Below are positions 1 to 10,276 of a stretch of 64,000 bases of DNA, one piece after another. Within the stretch, counting starts at the first letter, position 1. Every line of letters starts with the position of its first letter. The notes beneath the pieces were generated by a model, which saw only the letters and a program-made list of their open reading frames with translations, had not been told where the DNA came from and did not search any database. Origin of the DNA: Agapetus fuscipes (taxonomy: Eukaryota; Arthropoda; Insecta; Trichoptera; Glossosomatidae); contig OX637342.1 of NCBI GenBank assembly GCA_951799405.1, positions 2,666,001 through 2,730,000 of the forward strand, given 5' to 3'. The position numbers were made by a program, and so were the translations under genes.

Positions 1-720
1 CGAGTCCCTGGTTATTCACGAAAAAATATTGCTGCATTTATAATGCGAAAATGAAAAAAAAATGGATGCAAGCTTAGTTTTACGCCCTTTTGGCACAGAT
101 CTATATCATAAACATGCAGGGTGCTATTTCTTGCAATTCTAGAAAATTTAATACCATGCTTGTGACGTCATGAATTATAATAAAATTATATTTTGAACTT
201 GTGAAGACCTTCAACTCAATGGATAGGAAAACTCAATTTTGGACTCAATGGATAGGACTCAATAAAGTGGATTAAAAAAATGTGTGAGTTAGTTTAGCAT
301 TCGTTAGAGCAGATGGCAAATGAAGTGATTGGTAAGTTGTATACAAGGTTGTAAGACAAGGATGCATTATGAGTCCTTAGTTATTTTAAGATGAAATATT
401 GCCGTAATTATCATACACACATTCTGCACAATTTATATACCATTCTAAGTTCCATACTTGTTAATGAAATTAAATTGTGAGTCTGGAAATGGCCTTTAGA
501 AAGGAAGATAGAGGCACGATGTGGGATGTATTGAAGAAATACTATGAGATTGTTAGTAGGTATTGTGATTCTAATACGCGCCATCTTTGACAAATGTTTG
601 GCACACGCAAAAGCAGATAATGAATCAAGTGTTTTTTTTAGTAGTATATAACAGTGTTCGACAAGGATCCATCATGAGCCCGTACGTATTCAATAATATG
701 TCCGCAATTTAATACACAAT
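1..720 (+). pseudogene. diverged LINE reverse-transcriptase motif relics
   Basis: At about 350-395 and 650-705 two similar stretches about 306 bases apart read VRQGC-IMSP and VRQGS-IMSP-VF. This resembles reverse-transcriptase motif B of RTE-type LINEs (RQGC..SP.LF). A third weaker match starts at base 1. The first copy has a stop directly after SP. Flanks share words such as GCAGAT..GAA.CAAGTG, so these look like decayed copies of one segment. Clade and exact boundaries cannot be told. Confidence 0.4.
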
Positions 721-1440
721 TTCTGTTGCTTAAATTTTTTACAAGAAACAATTAAAACAGATTGTGCTTACATCTTACTTGTCGTGTTTTTATACTTATG
801 TTCAAGATTATAACAACCTAAATAAATATTTATCTCCTCAGATTATGAATGTAAATTTTAGGGGAAAACACCTCGCATAGCATGTATAATTCAGAGTCAG
901 GGTGGAATGATAAATGATCGTGGGATTTGTATCCGGTATCTTCCCCACTCCCAAACTGTAAAACTCTACATTTAAACTCAAACAGAACGTTTGCCGAAAA
1001 TATTTAAAAACTTCAACGATCTCTAGAGGTAGATTTTTAGTTTATGTACACTTTTGTAAGAGGGAATGTTTTATACTTGGGGCAGTATATTTCTTCTTTA
1101 GCCGGTACAGAATATCTAACGCGGTTGCACGCGACTGCGGCTTTATGCATATAAACCAACGCAATAATTTATGATTTATATTACGTGCGAAATATATTGT
1201 AATAACGTGTATAATGACGGTGTTGTGTGAAGATGATCCCAAATAATAAATACCAGTCTTCCTTCTGGCTGAAAAACATGCGACAATGGTTTGGCATAAA
1301 CACCGAGTCCCTATTTTGAGCCGCAGCATCTAATGTGAAAAACGCCAATCTTCGTTAGAAGTGGCACTGAAAGAAAAGAAGAAGGAGATGGATAGTGTTG
1401 AGTGGAGATGATTCTACGCCACGCAACCGAAATTAAAAAA
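721..1440. other. unassigned AT-rich sequence
   Basis: No protein similarity, repeat family or RNA gene is recognised. Open frames here are short and unremarkable. Confidence 0.5.
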
Positions 1441-1446
1441 AAAAAC

Positions 1447-1500
1447 GCAACTAAGCTTCACATAAAGTGTAACTTATTGTCACATGTGGTGATTTAAACC
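1447..1500 (-). repeat. SINE-B 3'-end fragment
   Basis: It begins with an A run followed by CGCAACTAAG and AGTGTAACTT, which is the reverse complement of the SINE-B 3' end seen at 3311 and 49410. The following ~420 bases hold nothing I can identify. Confidence 0.6.
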
Positions 1501-1924
1501 CATTGTTAACTGGAAATTTATTTTTAGAATATTTTTTAAAAATCTCACATTAACGTATTTAATAGTTATTTATGCCACTGCCAAGTAATGATAGTCTTTT
1601 TTACACGAGTGCTAGTTTGTGCCATGAGGCGCAGCCGAATGGCACAATAGAAAGCACGAGTGTTACAAAGACTAATTACGTGCAGTGGCATACAATACTT
1701 TTTCTACGACCATGAGAGAATTAACAAAATAGTGAATACTAGTCATTATAATGTACTCGTCCATTTGAAGTAATTAAAACCTTACCTTTGTCAAAACGTG
1801 TGATTTATCATTCCCTTCGATTATCTAATCTAACCTAAGTTGTAAAAATAAATTATATTTAGGTTTCATATTGAATTCATGCCCACAAGCCGACACATAA
1901 TATGTATAAGGTCGCGCTTTCACA

Positions 1925-2045
1925 TCCTGCATATAAGCTTAAACATTCAAACCCAAAACTCAAATAAACATATGCCCTGCAGTTGTATTGGCAGGTGAAC
2001 CAAATTTGTACAGCATAGGTGATCAACCTCATACTCACCTATTAA
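1925..2045 (-). repeat. repeat A, diverged partial copy
   Basis: It keeps the order GCGCTT..CACAT..TGC, ATATGCCCTGCAG, GTGAACCAAA and CAACCTCATACT of the repeat A minus strand, with many substitutions. The region 2050-2540 beyond it is unassigned. Confidence 0.65.
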
Positions 2046-2544
2046 CCAAGTAACTTTTTGAGTTTGTTTATTTTTTGCGGTGAAATTTTTTGTATTGTTT
2101 TCCTTTCAAGTCTTTTATTTTCCATTGAAAAAAGGAAAGCTTTATTTGGAGCAATCCGATAAATAAATTCGATAAATTTTAGCACTATTAACAATTTTTA
2201 TTTGACTCTACACATAAAATATACTTATTTATTTTCATCTGAACAGGGCTGAAAGTCTCATCACCACGGTAATTCCTACCTACCGAATATCACTAATATT
2301 GTATGAAGCCTAATCAGCTGATCGCTTGCGGCCATCTTGGATTGACAGGTCTTCATACCCCCATACAAGGTTGACATTTGAAATTAAAAAATGGTTCCAA
2401 TTCTGACAATGCGCATGCGCACATGTTCATTTTAACACGGTTACCGGTTGCATAATGTAACATTATGCAACGGGTGTAGAAATGTATGGCATTGTGATTG
2501 CGTTAGCCGTTTTGTAATTAGTAAATTACCAAATGGGAGTAGAA

Positions 2545-2650
2545 AAAGTTTTTTTTAGCTCAGATTGTGTAGAATATGTTTCTTAAGACAATGTCATCAA
2601 ATAGTCATCATTTAATCGAATGGTAGATATGGCAGCCAAATAAGCAATGA
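2545..2650 (+). mobile_element. MITE-E 3'-half fragment
   Basis: It contains TTAGCTCAGATTGTGTAGAA followed by the CTTAAGACAA and GCCAAATAAGCA blocks found at the right end of MITE-E copies (51661, 59809). The left half and terminal repeat are absent. Confidence 0.55.
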
Positions 2651-2895
2651 GGTTGGTATGAGGTTGACCACCCATACTGTAAAAAATGGTTCACTTTGCC
2701 AATGTCACCCCTGTTTCAGGGAAGGTCGGCAAGAGTTGCAGGGCTTATGTTCATTTGAGATTGGGTTTTTTATATTGTAGGTCCACATGCGGCATGTGTG
2801 AGCGCGAAATTATGCGTGTCTGCTTGTGGGAATGCATTTAATATTAATCTCAAATGATACATATCTTTGCAGCTTAGATTTAGATTTAGATTTAG
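2651..2895 (+). repeat. repeat A, near-complete copy
   Basis: A clear copy of the ~265-bp repeat. It starts GGTTGGTATGAGG, has CACCCATACTGTAAAAAATG and GTTGCAGGGCTTATGTTC, and ends with ATTTAGATTTAGATTTAG, a short tandem tail. It lacks the extreme 5' bases CCTTGACTTATA seen in other copies. No terminal inverted repeat is visible, so a SINE-like element is more likely than a DNA transposon. Confidence 0.85.
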
Positions 2896-3310
2896 GGACG
2901 AGTGGAAAATGAAGTATTACTTGATATTTTCTTGTGAAAGTTGACTTGGTAATAAGATCTGAAATGAGAAATATGTGTAGAGATGATGTGTGGTGTTTTA
3001 AAGTCTTTGAAATGGGCTCACATGAATAAATGACAAAACTGAAATGCACGCGCCAGAATTTCCAAAACTCAATAGTCATCCATCATTAATCTTCTCCTAT
3101 CTCCTATGAGCTTGAATGTTAGTAAAATTATCCATAGAGAGTCTATACTTCACTTACAAACATAATATGTAGGCATGTTATTGATCTTCTTCTTCTGCTT
3201 AAATCCTAGGATTGTTTTGCTTTAATGAGGCCCGAGCACTTTTGAATCTGGAACTTATTTCACGGCGGGCAAACGTCAGTCTTGTATGGAACTGCCATCC
3301 TTAGCAACCG

Positions 3311-3632
3311 CAACGCAACTCGCAAACGCAACTAAGTTACACCTATAGTGTAACTTCTTGACGCATTGTCCCGGAAGGGTTTCGCATGTGGCGAGTGGAA
3401 CCTATTTATTTTTACAGGTAAGGGGGCCGGCTGTACGCCAACCACTTCATTTGAAGTGGGGGTTTCCCAGCTCCCGAAGGGGCTGGTACTCATTTCTTGT
3501 GAAGACTGAAACCTTGCCGGTATTTTTTTGGGGTTTGAAATATACACCAAAACGGGAAATCATTTCTGACACCCTCGGCGGGATTCGAACCCGAGCTCAT
3601 AGCATGGAATGCAAGTACTGTACCTACCAACT
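3311..3632 (-). repeat. SINE-B, near-complete copy
   Basis: On the minus strand the tRNA-like head has box B (GGGTTCGAATCCC at about 3579-3591). Then come the GTGTCAGAAATGATTTCCCG body, the GAGTACCAGCCCC segment and the 3' end GTAACTTAGTTGCG. Box A is disturbed (CAGTTGGTAGGTACAGTAC). The head end abuts a repeat A copy. An apparent 177-codon plus-strand frame over this region is an accident of two repeats. Confidence 0.85.
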
Positions 3633-3636
3633 GAAT

Positions 3637-3890
3637 CTAAATCTAAGCTGCAAAGATATGTATCATTTGAGATTCATATTAAATGCATTCCCACAAGCAG
3701 ACATGCATAATTTCGCGCTTACACATGCCGCATTTGGACCTACAATATACAAAACCCAATCTCAAATGAACATAAGCCCTGCAACTCTTGCCGACCTTCC
3801 CTGTAGCAGGGGTGACATTGGCAAAGTGAACCATTTTTTACAGTATGGGTGGTCAGCCGCATACCAACCTATCAGTCAAGGAAACCAATA
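3637..3890 (-). repeat. repeat A, near-complete copy
   Basis: It runs from CTAAATCTAAGCTGCAAAG (3' end) to CCTATCAGTCAAGG (5' end), complete in reverse. It directly abuts the head of SINE-B. Sequence from 3891 to 4399 is unassigned. Confidence 0.88.
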
Positions 3891-4399
3891 ACAATATATT
3901 TGAGAGCGTCTTCCCTAGCAACCCAGCCGGGTGACGACGTATATTTTTGGGCCCTTTTCAATGTTCCGACCTCATTTCAATCAATCTTTTTTGAGATGTC
4001 TTCCTATCCAAGACAGTCATTCAAATTGAGCTCCTCATAGAACGAACAACACATATTTTCTGATACATGTGATGCTTTGTTACTCTTTTACCAATACCAT
4101 AAAGCCAAACAAACATTCTGTTGCAAAGCGACAGGTTTAGGATATAGAGCACTGTTAAGAATTTTTATTATGCCAGCTTCAAATTATTTTATATTGTCAA
4201 CTTCATAAATTAAAATCTTAAACTCAAAATGCGTAACACGTTCACATAAGAATTCAGTCGCAAAGAGGTTCCACATCCTACGTGTCCGCTCCATTTCCGT
4301 CTTTCCTTTCATTACATTCTAGATTCATATTGCGAGTAAACCTTCCCGGGGGAGTTGACCGGTCTTTATATTGGACCTGCTGACCGAGAGTGACAGTTA

Positions 4400-4515
4400 G
4401 AATGGCACGGTGACAAAACGACACATGACAGAACGACTCATAACAAAACGGCACATGAAATAACGACACATGCCAGAACGACACATGACATAACGACCCA
4501 TGACAGAACATCACT
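4400..4515 (-). repeat. 15-bp minisatellite, left (reverse) array
   Basis: About seven degenerate units of ACGACACATGACAGA, the exact reverse complement of the unit in the array at 4664. The shared flank words (ATATTGGA..CTGACCGAGA on the left, ATATGGAG..CTGACCGAGA on the right of the second array) are direct, not inverted. Confidence 0.85.
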
Positions 4516-4663
4516 TTGGCAAAATAATACAGAAAATAAATCACAATGACAAAACATCACATCCTATAAAACAACATACCACGGACAGTACATGAAACGG
4601 TTTTGTCTTGTTATGTACTTGTTATAGTGCTGATTGGTCGTGTGATGTACTGAAATTGTGATG

Positions 4664-4925
4664 TTCTGTCATGTGTCATTCTGTCATGCGTCGTTCTGTC
4701 ACGTGTCGTTCTGTCACGTGTCGTTCTGCCATGCGTCGTTCCATCATGTGTCATTCTGTCATGTGTGGTTTTGTCATGTGTAGTTCTGTCATGTGTCGTT
4801 ATGTCATGTGTCGTTCTGTCATGTGTCGTTATGTCATGTGTCTTTCTGCAATGTGTTGTTCTGTCATTTGTTATGTCACGTGTCGTTCTGTCATGTGTCG
4901 TTATGTCACGTGTCGTTTGGTCACT
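4664..4925 (+). repeat. 15-bp minisatellite, right (forward) array
   Basis: About 17 units of TCTGTCATGTGTCGT with scattered single-base changes. Because 15 is divisible by 3 and the unit has no stop, frames stay open and give Cys/Ser/Val-rich translations. I do not consider these genes. The array is opposed to the one at 4400-4515, so transcripts could fold into a long hairpin. Confidence 0.9.
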
Positions 4926-5154
4926 ATGTCCTTCTAATATGGAGCCCTGACCGAGAAACGGGGCAGATAGGAAAACTGTTATATCCTACGCTGAAAATTG
5001 AGTGAATCTACGTCTAGCTTACTATTGCTACCTACAGTGCGTAAAAGGGGTGGACGAACTTGAGTTGTCTTGATCACAACTGGATCTAAGAAATTGTTCG
5101 TTTATTTCATCTGGCTTTTCTACAAGCACACAATCAAAAATCATACGTCGAAGT

Positions 5155-5590
5155 CATAATCTAACATGCAAAGATATATTGACATTTCAGGCTCATATTT
5201 AATGGCTGTCCACAAGCAGGCACATGTTATTTCGCGTTTACACATGCTGTATGTGTACATACAAAATAACCCAATCCTTACATCAGAAAAAAGCCGAGAC
5301 CGAAGTTCTGGGAGTGAGGAGACCATGGAGGGAAGCAGCACAAGACAGAGAGTCCTGGAGGATTGTGGTGCGGGAGGCCCTGAGTCTTCAAGGCTTATGA
5401 GCCGAAGAAAGTAAAGTAAAGTAAGTAAGTTTAAAAAAAAAATAAAAAAATAAAAAAAATAATAAAAAAGTTACATCAGAAAAAGCTTTCTTACTCATGC
5501 TGCCTGTCCCTGAAATTAGGGTGGCATTAGCGGAAGCAAACGAATTCTTACAGCATGGGTGTCCAGCGTCATACCAAGCTACAAGTCAAG
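5155..5590 (-). repeat. repeat A interrupted by a LINE insertion
   Basis: The 3' part (5155-5291) and 5' part (5471-5590, ending ACAAGTCAAGG) form one diverged copy when the LINE fragment at 5292-5470 is removed. The junctions carry a 14-bp duplication. Confidence 0.85.
5292..5470 (+). mobile_element. LINE-a 5'-truncated insertion with target duplication
   Basis: It encodes the last residues of an RTE-like LINE tail (compare minus strand 40516-40854: GVRGPWREAAQDRES) followed by AAGTAAAGTAAAGTAAGTAAG and an A-rich tail. The target duplication TTACATCAGAAAAA is present at 5278-5291 and 5471-5484. The 3' tetranucleotide repeats and long duplication fit target-primed reverse transcription. Confidence 0.88.
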
Positions 5591-5918
5591 GAAAAAGTTT
5601 ATTATGAGGAAAGATAGATCACGCAAAATTGTCAACCTTTTATATAACCCATTGAGTATGAAATTTCAAATTTATAGATCTGGCATGCAAAAATCATCAT
5701 TATTTTGTATCCACTATGTAGGAGACGGAAATTTCCATCGAATAAAAATCATCGATTGTGGAAGAGAGGTTAGAAAACTCTCAATTTCAAAAATGACCGT
5801 CAAATTGCAAAGGCCAGTTAATTATTATGTTTCAAATGTTAATCAAAATTATAATGTTTTGGTGGGCCATGTGTTTGATATACCTGAAATAGACCACTTG
5901 TCTTACAATTCAAGGTAG
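5591..5918 (+). other. open frame of unknown status
   Basis: A frame stays open for about 119 codons from within repeat A (5559) to a stop at 5916-5918. The part outside repeat A is Lys/Arg/Ile-rich with no motif I recognise. There is no splice or codon signal strong enough to call it a gene. Confidence 0.15.
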
Positions 5919-5960
5919 AGTTTTGATATAGGTATTTGTTGCACAAAACAAGCAACATTT

Positions 5961-6150
5961 CGTCCCCCTAGTGCTCGTTTAGCTTATCTACAATTTGATT
6001 CATAGACGCCCTTAAAATGAAATTATCTTAAGAATCACATTCTACACAACCTGAACTAAGAAAAACATGGAACACCTTAATATCGGAATTGTTTTAAATT
6101 TTTTTAAATCAATTTCCAGATTTCATAAGACACATTGGTACCTATAGTAC
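5961..6150 (-). mobile_element. MITE-E, right side lost
   Basis: It starts with CGTCCCCCTAGTGCTCGTTT, close to the MITE-E terminal repeat, and continues with CACATTCTACACAACCTGAAC and the CATAAGACACATTGGT block. Similarity stops at about 6150, so the second terminal repeat is missing. Confidence 0.65.
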
Positions 6151-7440
6151 CATCGATATAAATAATATACATAGATGGAGCGCGTGAGTGTTTTCCTATA
6201 CAAATGGTTGTGCCACAAAATTGTAGAAAGAAAGAGAAAGAAACATTAGAAATTTTTTTATGTTTCTGTCTCTTTCTTATCTCCATGACAACATCAGGGG
6301 CCGCTGACAACACAACAGCTGAGGCTGACGTCTCACAACATACGTTTCCCAAAATGTAAGGAAAAATAACTTAAATACGAATAAATTCACATTTAAAAAA
6401 AAAAACAGTGCATTATATTTAAGGTTGTGTAGGAACTAAAAAAAACTTAAACAAAAAAGACCCATTACTGACTGTATCTTACTTTTATGTAATAGAGTAT
6501 TTTTTGATAATTTTATGAATATCAGCAGATTTTTTTCTCCGTTATTTTAAAGGAGCATCTCTGAAAGTTGTCTTATATGCTTATTTACATTTTAATATCT
6601 TTATTTCCTTTGTATTTATATCTAAATAAACCTTAAAAAATACGATTAATGCGTCTAATATAAGAAAAAAAATCTATCGTCAAATAATGGGTATAAGTAT
6701 GAAGAACTGAGTTTTTTTATATTTTGTGGTTTTTTACTGTATGCTTTTGTTTGTAATAATTCATCACGCGCTTATCATGAGTTTTATTTCATTAAATTAA
6801 CTTATTTCTATTATATGGGGAAATTTGAAAATTTGATGAAACTGTCAGGCTATCTTCGCATGATAGTTGTTTTCAATTTACATGTAGGTACCTCGATGTT
6901 TCCTTGCCGACGCTTGGTAAACAACTGATTGCAAATGGGGCATACACTATCATTTAGGGCAACAATGATGTGGATCGGATATATACGCTAATGCTCCATC
7001 TATATATTTTATTTAAATCAATGGCTCAGAAGTATCTGAAGAGTCCATGGCGCAATGCAGCAGTCTAGTTCCACTGTACTTATTTAGGCCTCTGACAGAT
7101 TGGGTACTGCACACAAAGTACTGAGCTGTCAAATCTGACAGCTATCTCAAATCGTCACATTTTGCACTTTGTCTACAAAGCATACCTAGCAGTCTATTCG
7201 CAGCTAATTTCACACTGCACCAATGCGCAGCCAACTTCACACCTTGCTTTTGACAGTTCAATTTGGACAATTCCCTATTATTGTTTATTTATTTAACTCC
7301 GTGGTGTTATAAAAGCTCACTTGTTATTATTTTGATGTTGTATTATTTTTAATGAAAGATCGATGATAATTGTGACTATTTTCTAAATGCTTCTTGTGAG
7401 TCGGGCATGTTGTGCGGTTAAAAGACGCCGGAATAATCAG
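6151..7440. other. unassigned AT-rich sequence
   Basis: No family or coding signal is recognised. The GC-richer patch 7080-7260 (CAGCTATCTC, CAGTCTATTC) has no recognisable frame. Confidence 0.45.
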
Positions 7441-7480
7441 AAGTGTGTCAGATGGTGCAGTGCCCTCTTAAGTTGCAAAC

Positions 7481-7725
7481 CGTCCTCCCAGTGCTTGTTT
7501 GGCTTGCTACTATTTGATTGAATGAGAACCTTTCAATTAAATTGTTGTAAAAATCACATTCTACACAATTTGAGCGACAAAATAAACGTAAAATACAATA
7601 CTTTTTTAGTAGCTTTAAATATTTATAAAATAAATTTCCAGTTTTCAGAATACACATTGGTCCAGTTCACATACTAACAGTGCTCATGTGAAATTACCTC
7701 TGATGGACTAAAGACAAAAAAGCAC
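7481..7725 (-). mobile_element. MITE-E copy with damaged right end
   Basis: It opens with CGTCCTCCCAGTGCTTGTTT and carries CACATTCTACACAATTTGAG and CATGTGAAATTACC. It ends at AAAAAAGCAC, where a LINE-a fragment begins, so the last ~10 bases of the terminal repeat are gone. Confidence 0.75.
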
Positions 7726-7727
7726 GA

Positions 7728-7870
7728 AGTGAAGTGAAGTATTGAACAGTGGGCAGACAATGTCGAGGTCAACGCAGAAGTCCTGGGAGTAAGGGGACCA
7801 TGGAGAGAAGCGGCACAAGACAGAGTCCTGGAAGATTGCTGAAAGACCCTGAGCCTTCAAAACTCCACAA
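7728..7870 (+). mobile_element. LINE-a tail fragment
   Basis: It contains CAACGCAGAAGTCCTGGGAG and GAAGCGGCACAAGACAGAGT, translating to parts of the VLGVRGPWREAAQDR tail seen at 40516. It is internally deleted and frameshifted. The 300 bases that follow hold nothing identifiable. Confidence 0.75.
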
Positions 7871-8177
7871 TCCGGGGTAAGTCCATTTTTTGACTTGTTT
7901 TGGGATGATTTTATTTTAAACAGTGTATGTGATTTGTTTGTTTTATTGGATTCTGCGTTGATTTATTATTTGTGCTTTACTGGTGCGCTATAACTCGCTT
8001 CTTTAGCAGGTTAGTGAAGCGCGCAAGTTAAACGAACTGTTGCAAATAAATTATTTTGCGCGCAGTGTAAATCTAGCGTTCACTTTTGATGAATGTTTAA
8101 AATAATGAGCCAGACAATACGCATGAGGATGACGATGATTTTATGTATCTAAAATCTATGTTGGAAATAAGTATATA

Positions 8178-8690
8178 TTGTACTGTACTGTACTGTATCC
8201 TGCAGCCGTTCCACTAGGGATGGCCGGTACCTCCGCAGATGCGCCTCCACTTTTTTCTGTCCTTACAAACCACATTCATTTCATCAATATTCATCACCTT
8301 TTTTATACATACTCTTCTCTTATTCTCACTCTGCAGGTTCCATTCTTCTGCAATCTCACCTATTTGGTCTAACCATTCTTCCCTTCCGCGCTTTCCTCTG
8401 ACATTTCCTTTGTACACTTTCTTCGTTAGTCGATCATCATCCATTCTTTCGAGATGTCCGAACCATCTCATCGTACTTTTTTGTACTTTCATTCTCATAT
8501 TCTCTTTTATACCATACTCGTTCATCACTCAATCATTACGTACTCTATCATTCAGTGTCTTTCCAGGCATTGCTCTCAGGTAAGCCATTTCAACCGTACA
8601 TACTTTACTCAGCTCACATTCATTAACTGTCCACACCTCACTTCCATACATCAATGTCGGAACCAATATGCCATTGTGGACCGCCAATAT
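8178..8690 (-). mobile_element. LINE-b 3' end (RTE-like tail protein remnant)
   Basis: The minus-strand frame 8528-8214 reads MRWFGHLERMDDDRLTKK, then a Gly/Arg-rich stretch with WLDQIGEIAEEW and VCKDRKKWRRICGGTGHP. This is the typical C-terminal region after the reverse transcriptase in RTE-type LINEs. The 3' side ends in a (TACTG)n-like run at 8188-8200. RT and endonuclease domains are absent, so the copy is dead. Several fragments of this family occur in the window. Confidence 0.8.
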
Positions 8691-8694
8691 ACTC

Positions 8695-8885
8695 GTAGTA
8701 ACATTCAAAATTCATATTCAACGAATGCCCACAAACAAACACGATTAAGCACAAGCTTACAAATACTGCATGCGTATTGTGCACTTTAATTAAAATTAAA
8801 ATCCAAACCACAACTTTGGTCAATCTTCCTTACAACAGGAGTGATATTAGCAAAGTAAGTAGCATTTTTTACAGTATGGGTTATT
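8695..8885 (-). repeat. repeat A, diverged partial copy
   Basis: Reverse copy with CATTCAAAATTCATATTCAA, GCCCACAAACAAACACG, TTTTTTACAGTATGGG. It meets a forward copy head to head at about 8886. Confidence 0.75.
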
Positions 8886-9060
8886 CCTTGACTGATAGGT
8901 TGGTATGCGGCTGACCACCCATACTGTACAAAATGGTTCTGCCAATGTCACCTCTGTTACAGGGAAAGTCGGCAAGAGTTGCAGGGCTTATGTTCAGTTG
9001 AGATTGGGCTTTATATTGTCAGTTCACATGCGGCATGTTTAAGCGCGAACTTATACGTGT

Positions 9061-9232
9061 ATATAAAAATATATTTGTAACCATTCTGCTCTTGAAAATG
9101 CCTCATTAGGCGAAAATATTCGAGCATAAACAAATAAAATAAAGTGAATTAAAACAATGTTTTTCCATTTATATTTTTAAATATTTATAAAAATGGACTT
9201 TCACTGGGTTTACAGATCAACACTAAAAAATA
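9061..9232 (+). mobile_element. 172-bp Penelope-like 3'-end insertion
   Basis: Inserted in repeat A with an exact 10-bp duplication TTATACGTGT (9051-9060 and 9233-9242). It carries a hammerhead-like motif near its left end and then AAAGTGAATTAAAACAATG and AATGGACTTTCACTGG, words also present reversed at 29075-29190. Assignment to PLE is by motif layout and shared sequence with the PLE at 56 kb, not by encoded protein. Confidence 0.65.
9087..9126 (+). ncRNA. hammerhead-like motif, U3/A8 variant
   Basis: Helix I TGCTC (9087-9091) pairs with GAGCA (9122-9126). Core TTGAAAA at 9092-9098 replaces the canonical CTGANGA. One extra T at 9099 is followed by stem II GCC/GGC (9100-9102, 9109-9111), GAA at 9112-9114, the self-complementary AATATT (9115-9120) as helix III, and C17 at 9121. 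Every structural position of a hammerhead is filled, but positions 3 and 8 are U and A. Cleavage activity is unproven. Confidence 0.6.
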
Positions 9233-9310
9233 TTATACGTGTCTACTTGTAGACATGCATTTAATATAAGTCTAAAATGTAATGTACCTTTACAACTTAG
9301 ATTATAGATT

Positions 9311-9910
9311 TTAATATTTGTTTTCAATCCAAAATAAATACCGACACGCGTAGTAGAACATCTCCACATGTTTGGTGGTTAATGTTCACTTGAATTGAAT
9401 CTCATTCTTTACTAAGCCTTTTTTACAAATTTTGTTTACCCCAATGTCAAAGGATACATCAAAAGTTGTTTCTTATTGAAGGGTATTAGTTGAAGTGTGT
9501 GTTTGTTGAGTTTGAATCCCCTGTAAAGTTCTGGCCTGAAACTCTCTCTTGCGGGAACGGGGGTAAGGTGAAGTTGAGGATCGGGAACAAAAGCGTCACG
9601 CGCCCCCGACAAACTGCCGAGGTTTCCGTACGGAAAATAGCACCGTGCTCTCAGGGAAAGGCGGTAAAAGTTGCAGCTTCGAATGTCATTCAAAATAACA
9701 CTGTTTCTTACTACAAATTATATGTTTAGACAATCTTCCAGTATTGTTGTGATAGAAATATTAACAAGCATTTTATAACCGTTGGTAAATCGTCATATTT
9801 TTCTCTATCAACAGATGACATTTAAAAGGCAAGAAAGGAAGGGAGAGACCAAAAAATGAATTATTTTATCATAGTTAGGTTTAAGTTAGAATTATGGTCG
9901 TTTGACATTT
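9311..9910. other. unassigned sequence
   Basis: Apart from a moderately GC-rich patch near 9530-9670, open on both strands, no feature is recognised. Neither frame resembles a known family. Confidence 0.4.
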
Positions 9911-10000
9911 TGACAATTATATTAATTTTTAAAACTGAACAAATTTCTAAACTTAATTTAAATCGGATATTAACGAACCGTTTAGAGAGAACTTACATCA

Positions 10001-10044
10001 TTCTCGACGTTTCGTCAGCGACGTAGCCGACGTCTTCAGGAGAA
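10001..10044 (-). ncRNA. hammerhead-like ribozyme motif, left arm
   Basis: On the minus strand: helix I TTCTC/GAGAA, core CTGAAGA (plus-strand 10033-10039), one extra C, a 6-bp stem II GTCGGC/GCTGAC, GAA, ACGT, C17, then the helix I partner. All invariant core bases (CUGANGA, GAA, UH) are present. Helix III is minimal, as reported for Penelope-like elements. Confidence 0.75.
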
Positions 10045-10232
10045 CATCCTCTCTGCACGACGACTGAGGATGAACTGAATTTGAAAACACTTTGTCACAA
10101 ATCACTGACTACCTTCGAACGAAGGTAGTCAGTGATTTGTGTAGTCAGTGATTTGTGATTTGTAGTAGTCAGTGATTTGTGACAAAGTGTTTTCAAATTC
10201 AGTCCATTCTCAGTCGTCGTGCAGAGAGGATG

Positions 10233-10276
10233 TTCTCCTGAAGACGTCGGCTACGTCGCTGACGAAACGTCGAGAA
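10233..10276 (+). ncRNA. hammerhead-like ribozyme motif, right arm
   Basis: Mirror image of the left-arm motif: helix I TTCTC at 10233-10237 and GAGAA at 10272-10276, core CTGAAGA at 10238-10244, GAA at 10264-10266, ACGT at 10267-10270, predicted cleavage after C at 10271. A read-through transcript would contain this motif and the antisense of the other, so the two could also pair with each other. Confidence 0.75.

Larger units (their letters stand above)
8886..9310 (+). repeat. repeat A interrupted by a short PLE insertion
   Basis: It starts CCTTGACTGATAGGTTGG and is complete to AACTTAGATTATAGATTT when the insert 9061-9232 and one copy of its duplication are removed. The element boundary CCTTGAC gives the best view of the 5' end of repeat A. 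Confidence 0.88.

Noticed and set aside
2880..2895. Telomere-type repeat
   Set aside because: TTTAGA units are the 3' tail of repeat A, not TTAGG.
3358..3891. 177-codon plus-strand frame as a gene
   Set aside because: It runs antisense through SINE-B and then repeat A; no conserved protein.
4400..4925. CRISPR-like regular repeats
   Set aside because: The units are directly tandem without spacers, in an animal-type genome; minisatellite.
4671..5005. Three overlapping Cys/Val/Ser-rich open frames
   Set aside because: They are produced by the stop-free 15-bp minisatellite, which keeps frames open; not a protein.
8239..8583. 114-codon plus frame, Phe/Ser-rich
   Set aside because: Antisense shadow of the LINE-b tail on the minus strand.
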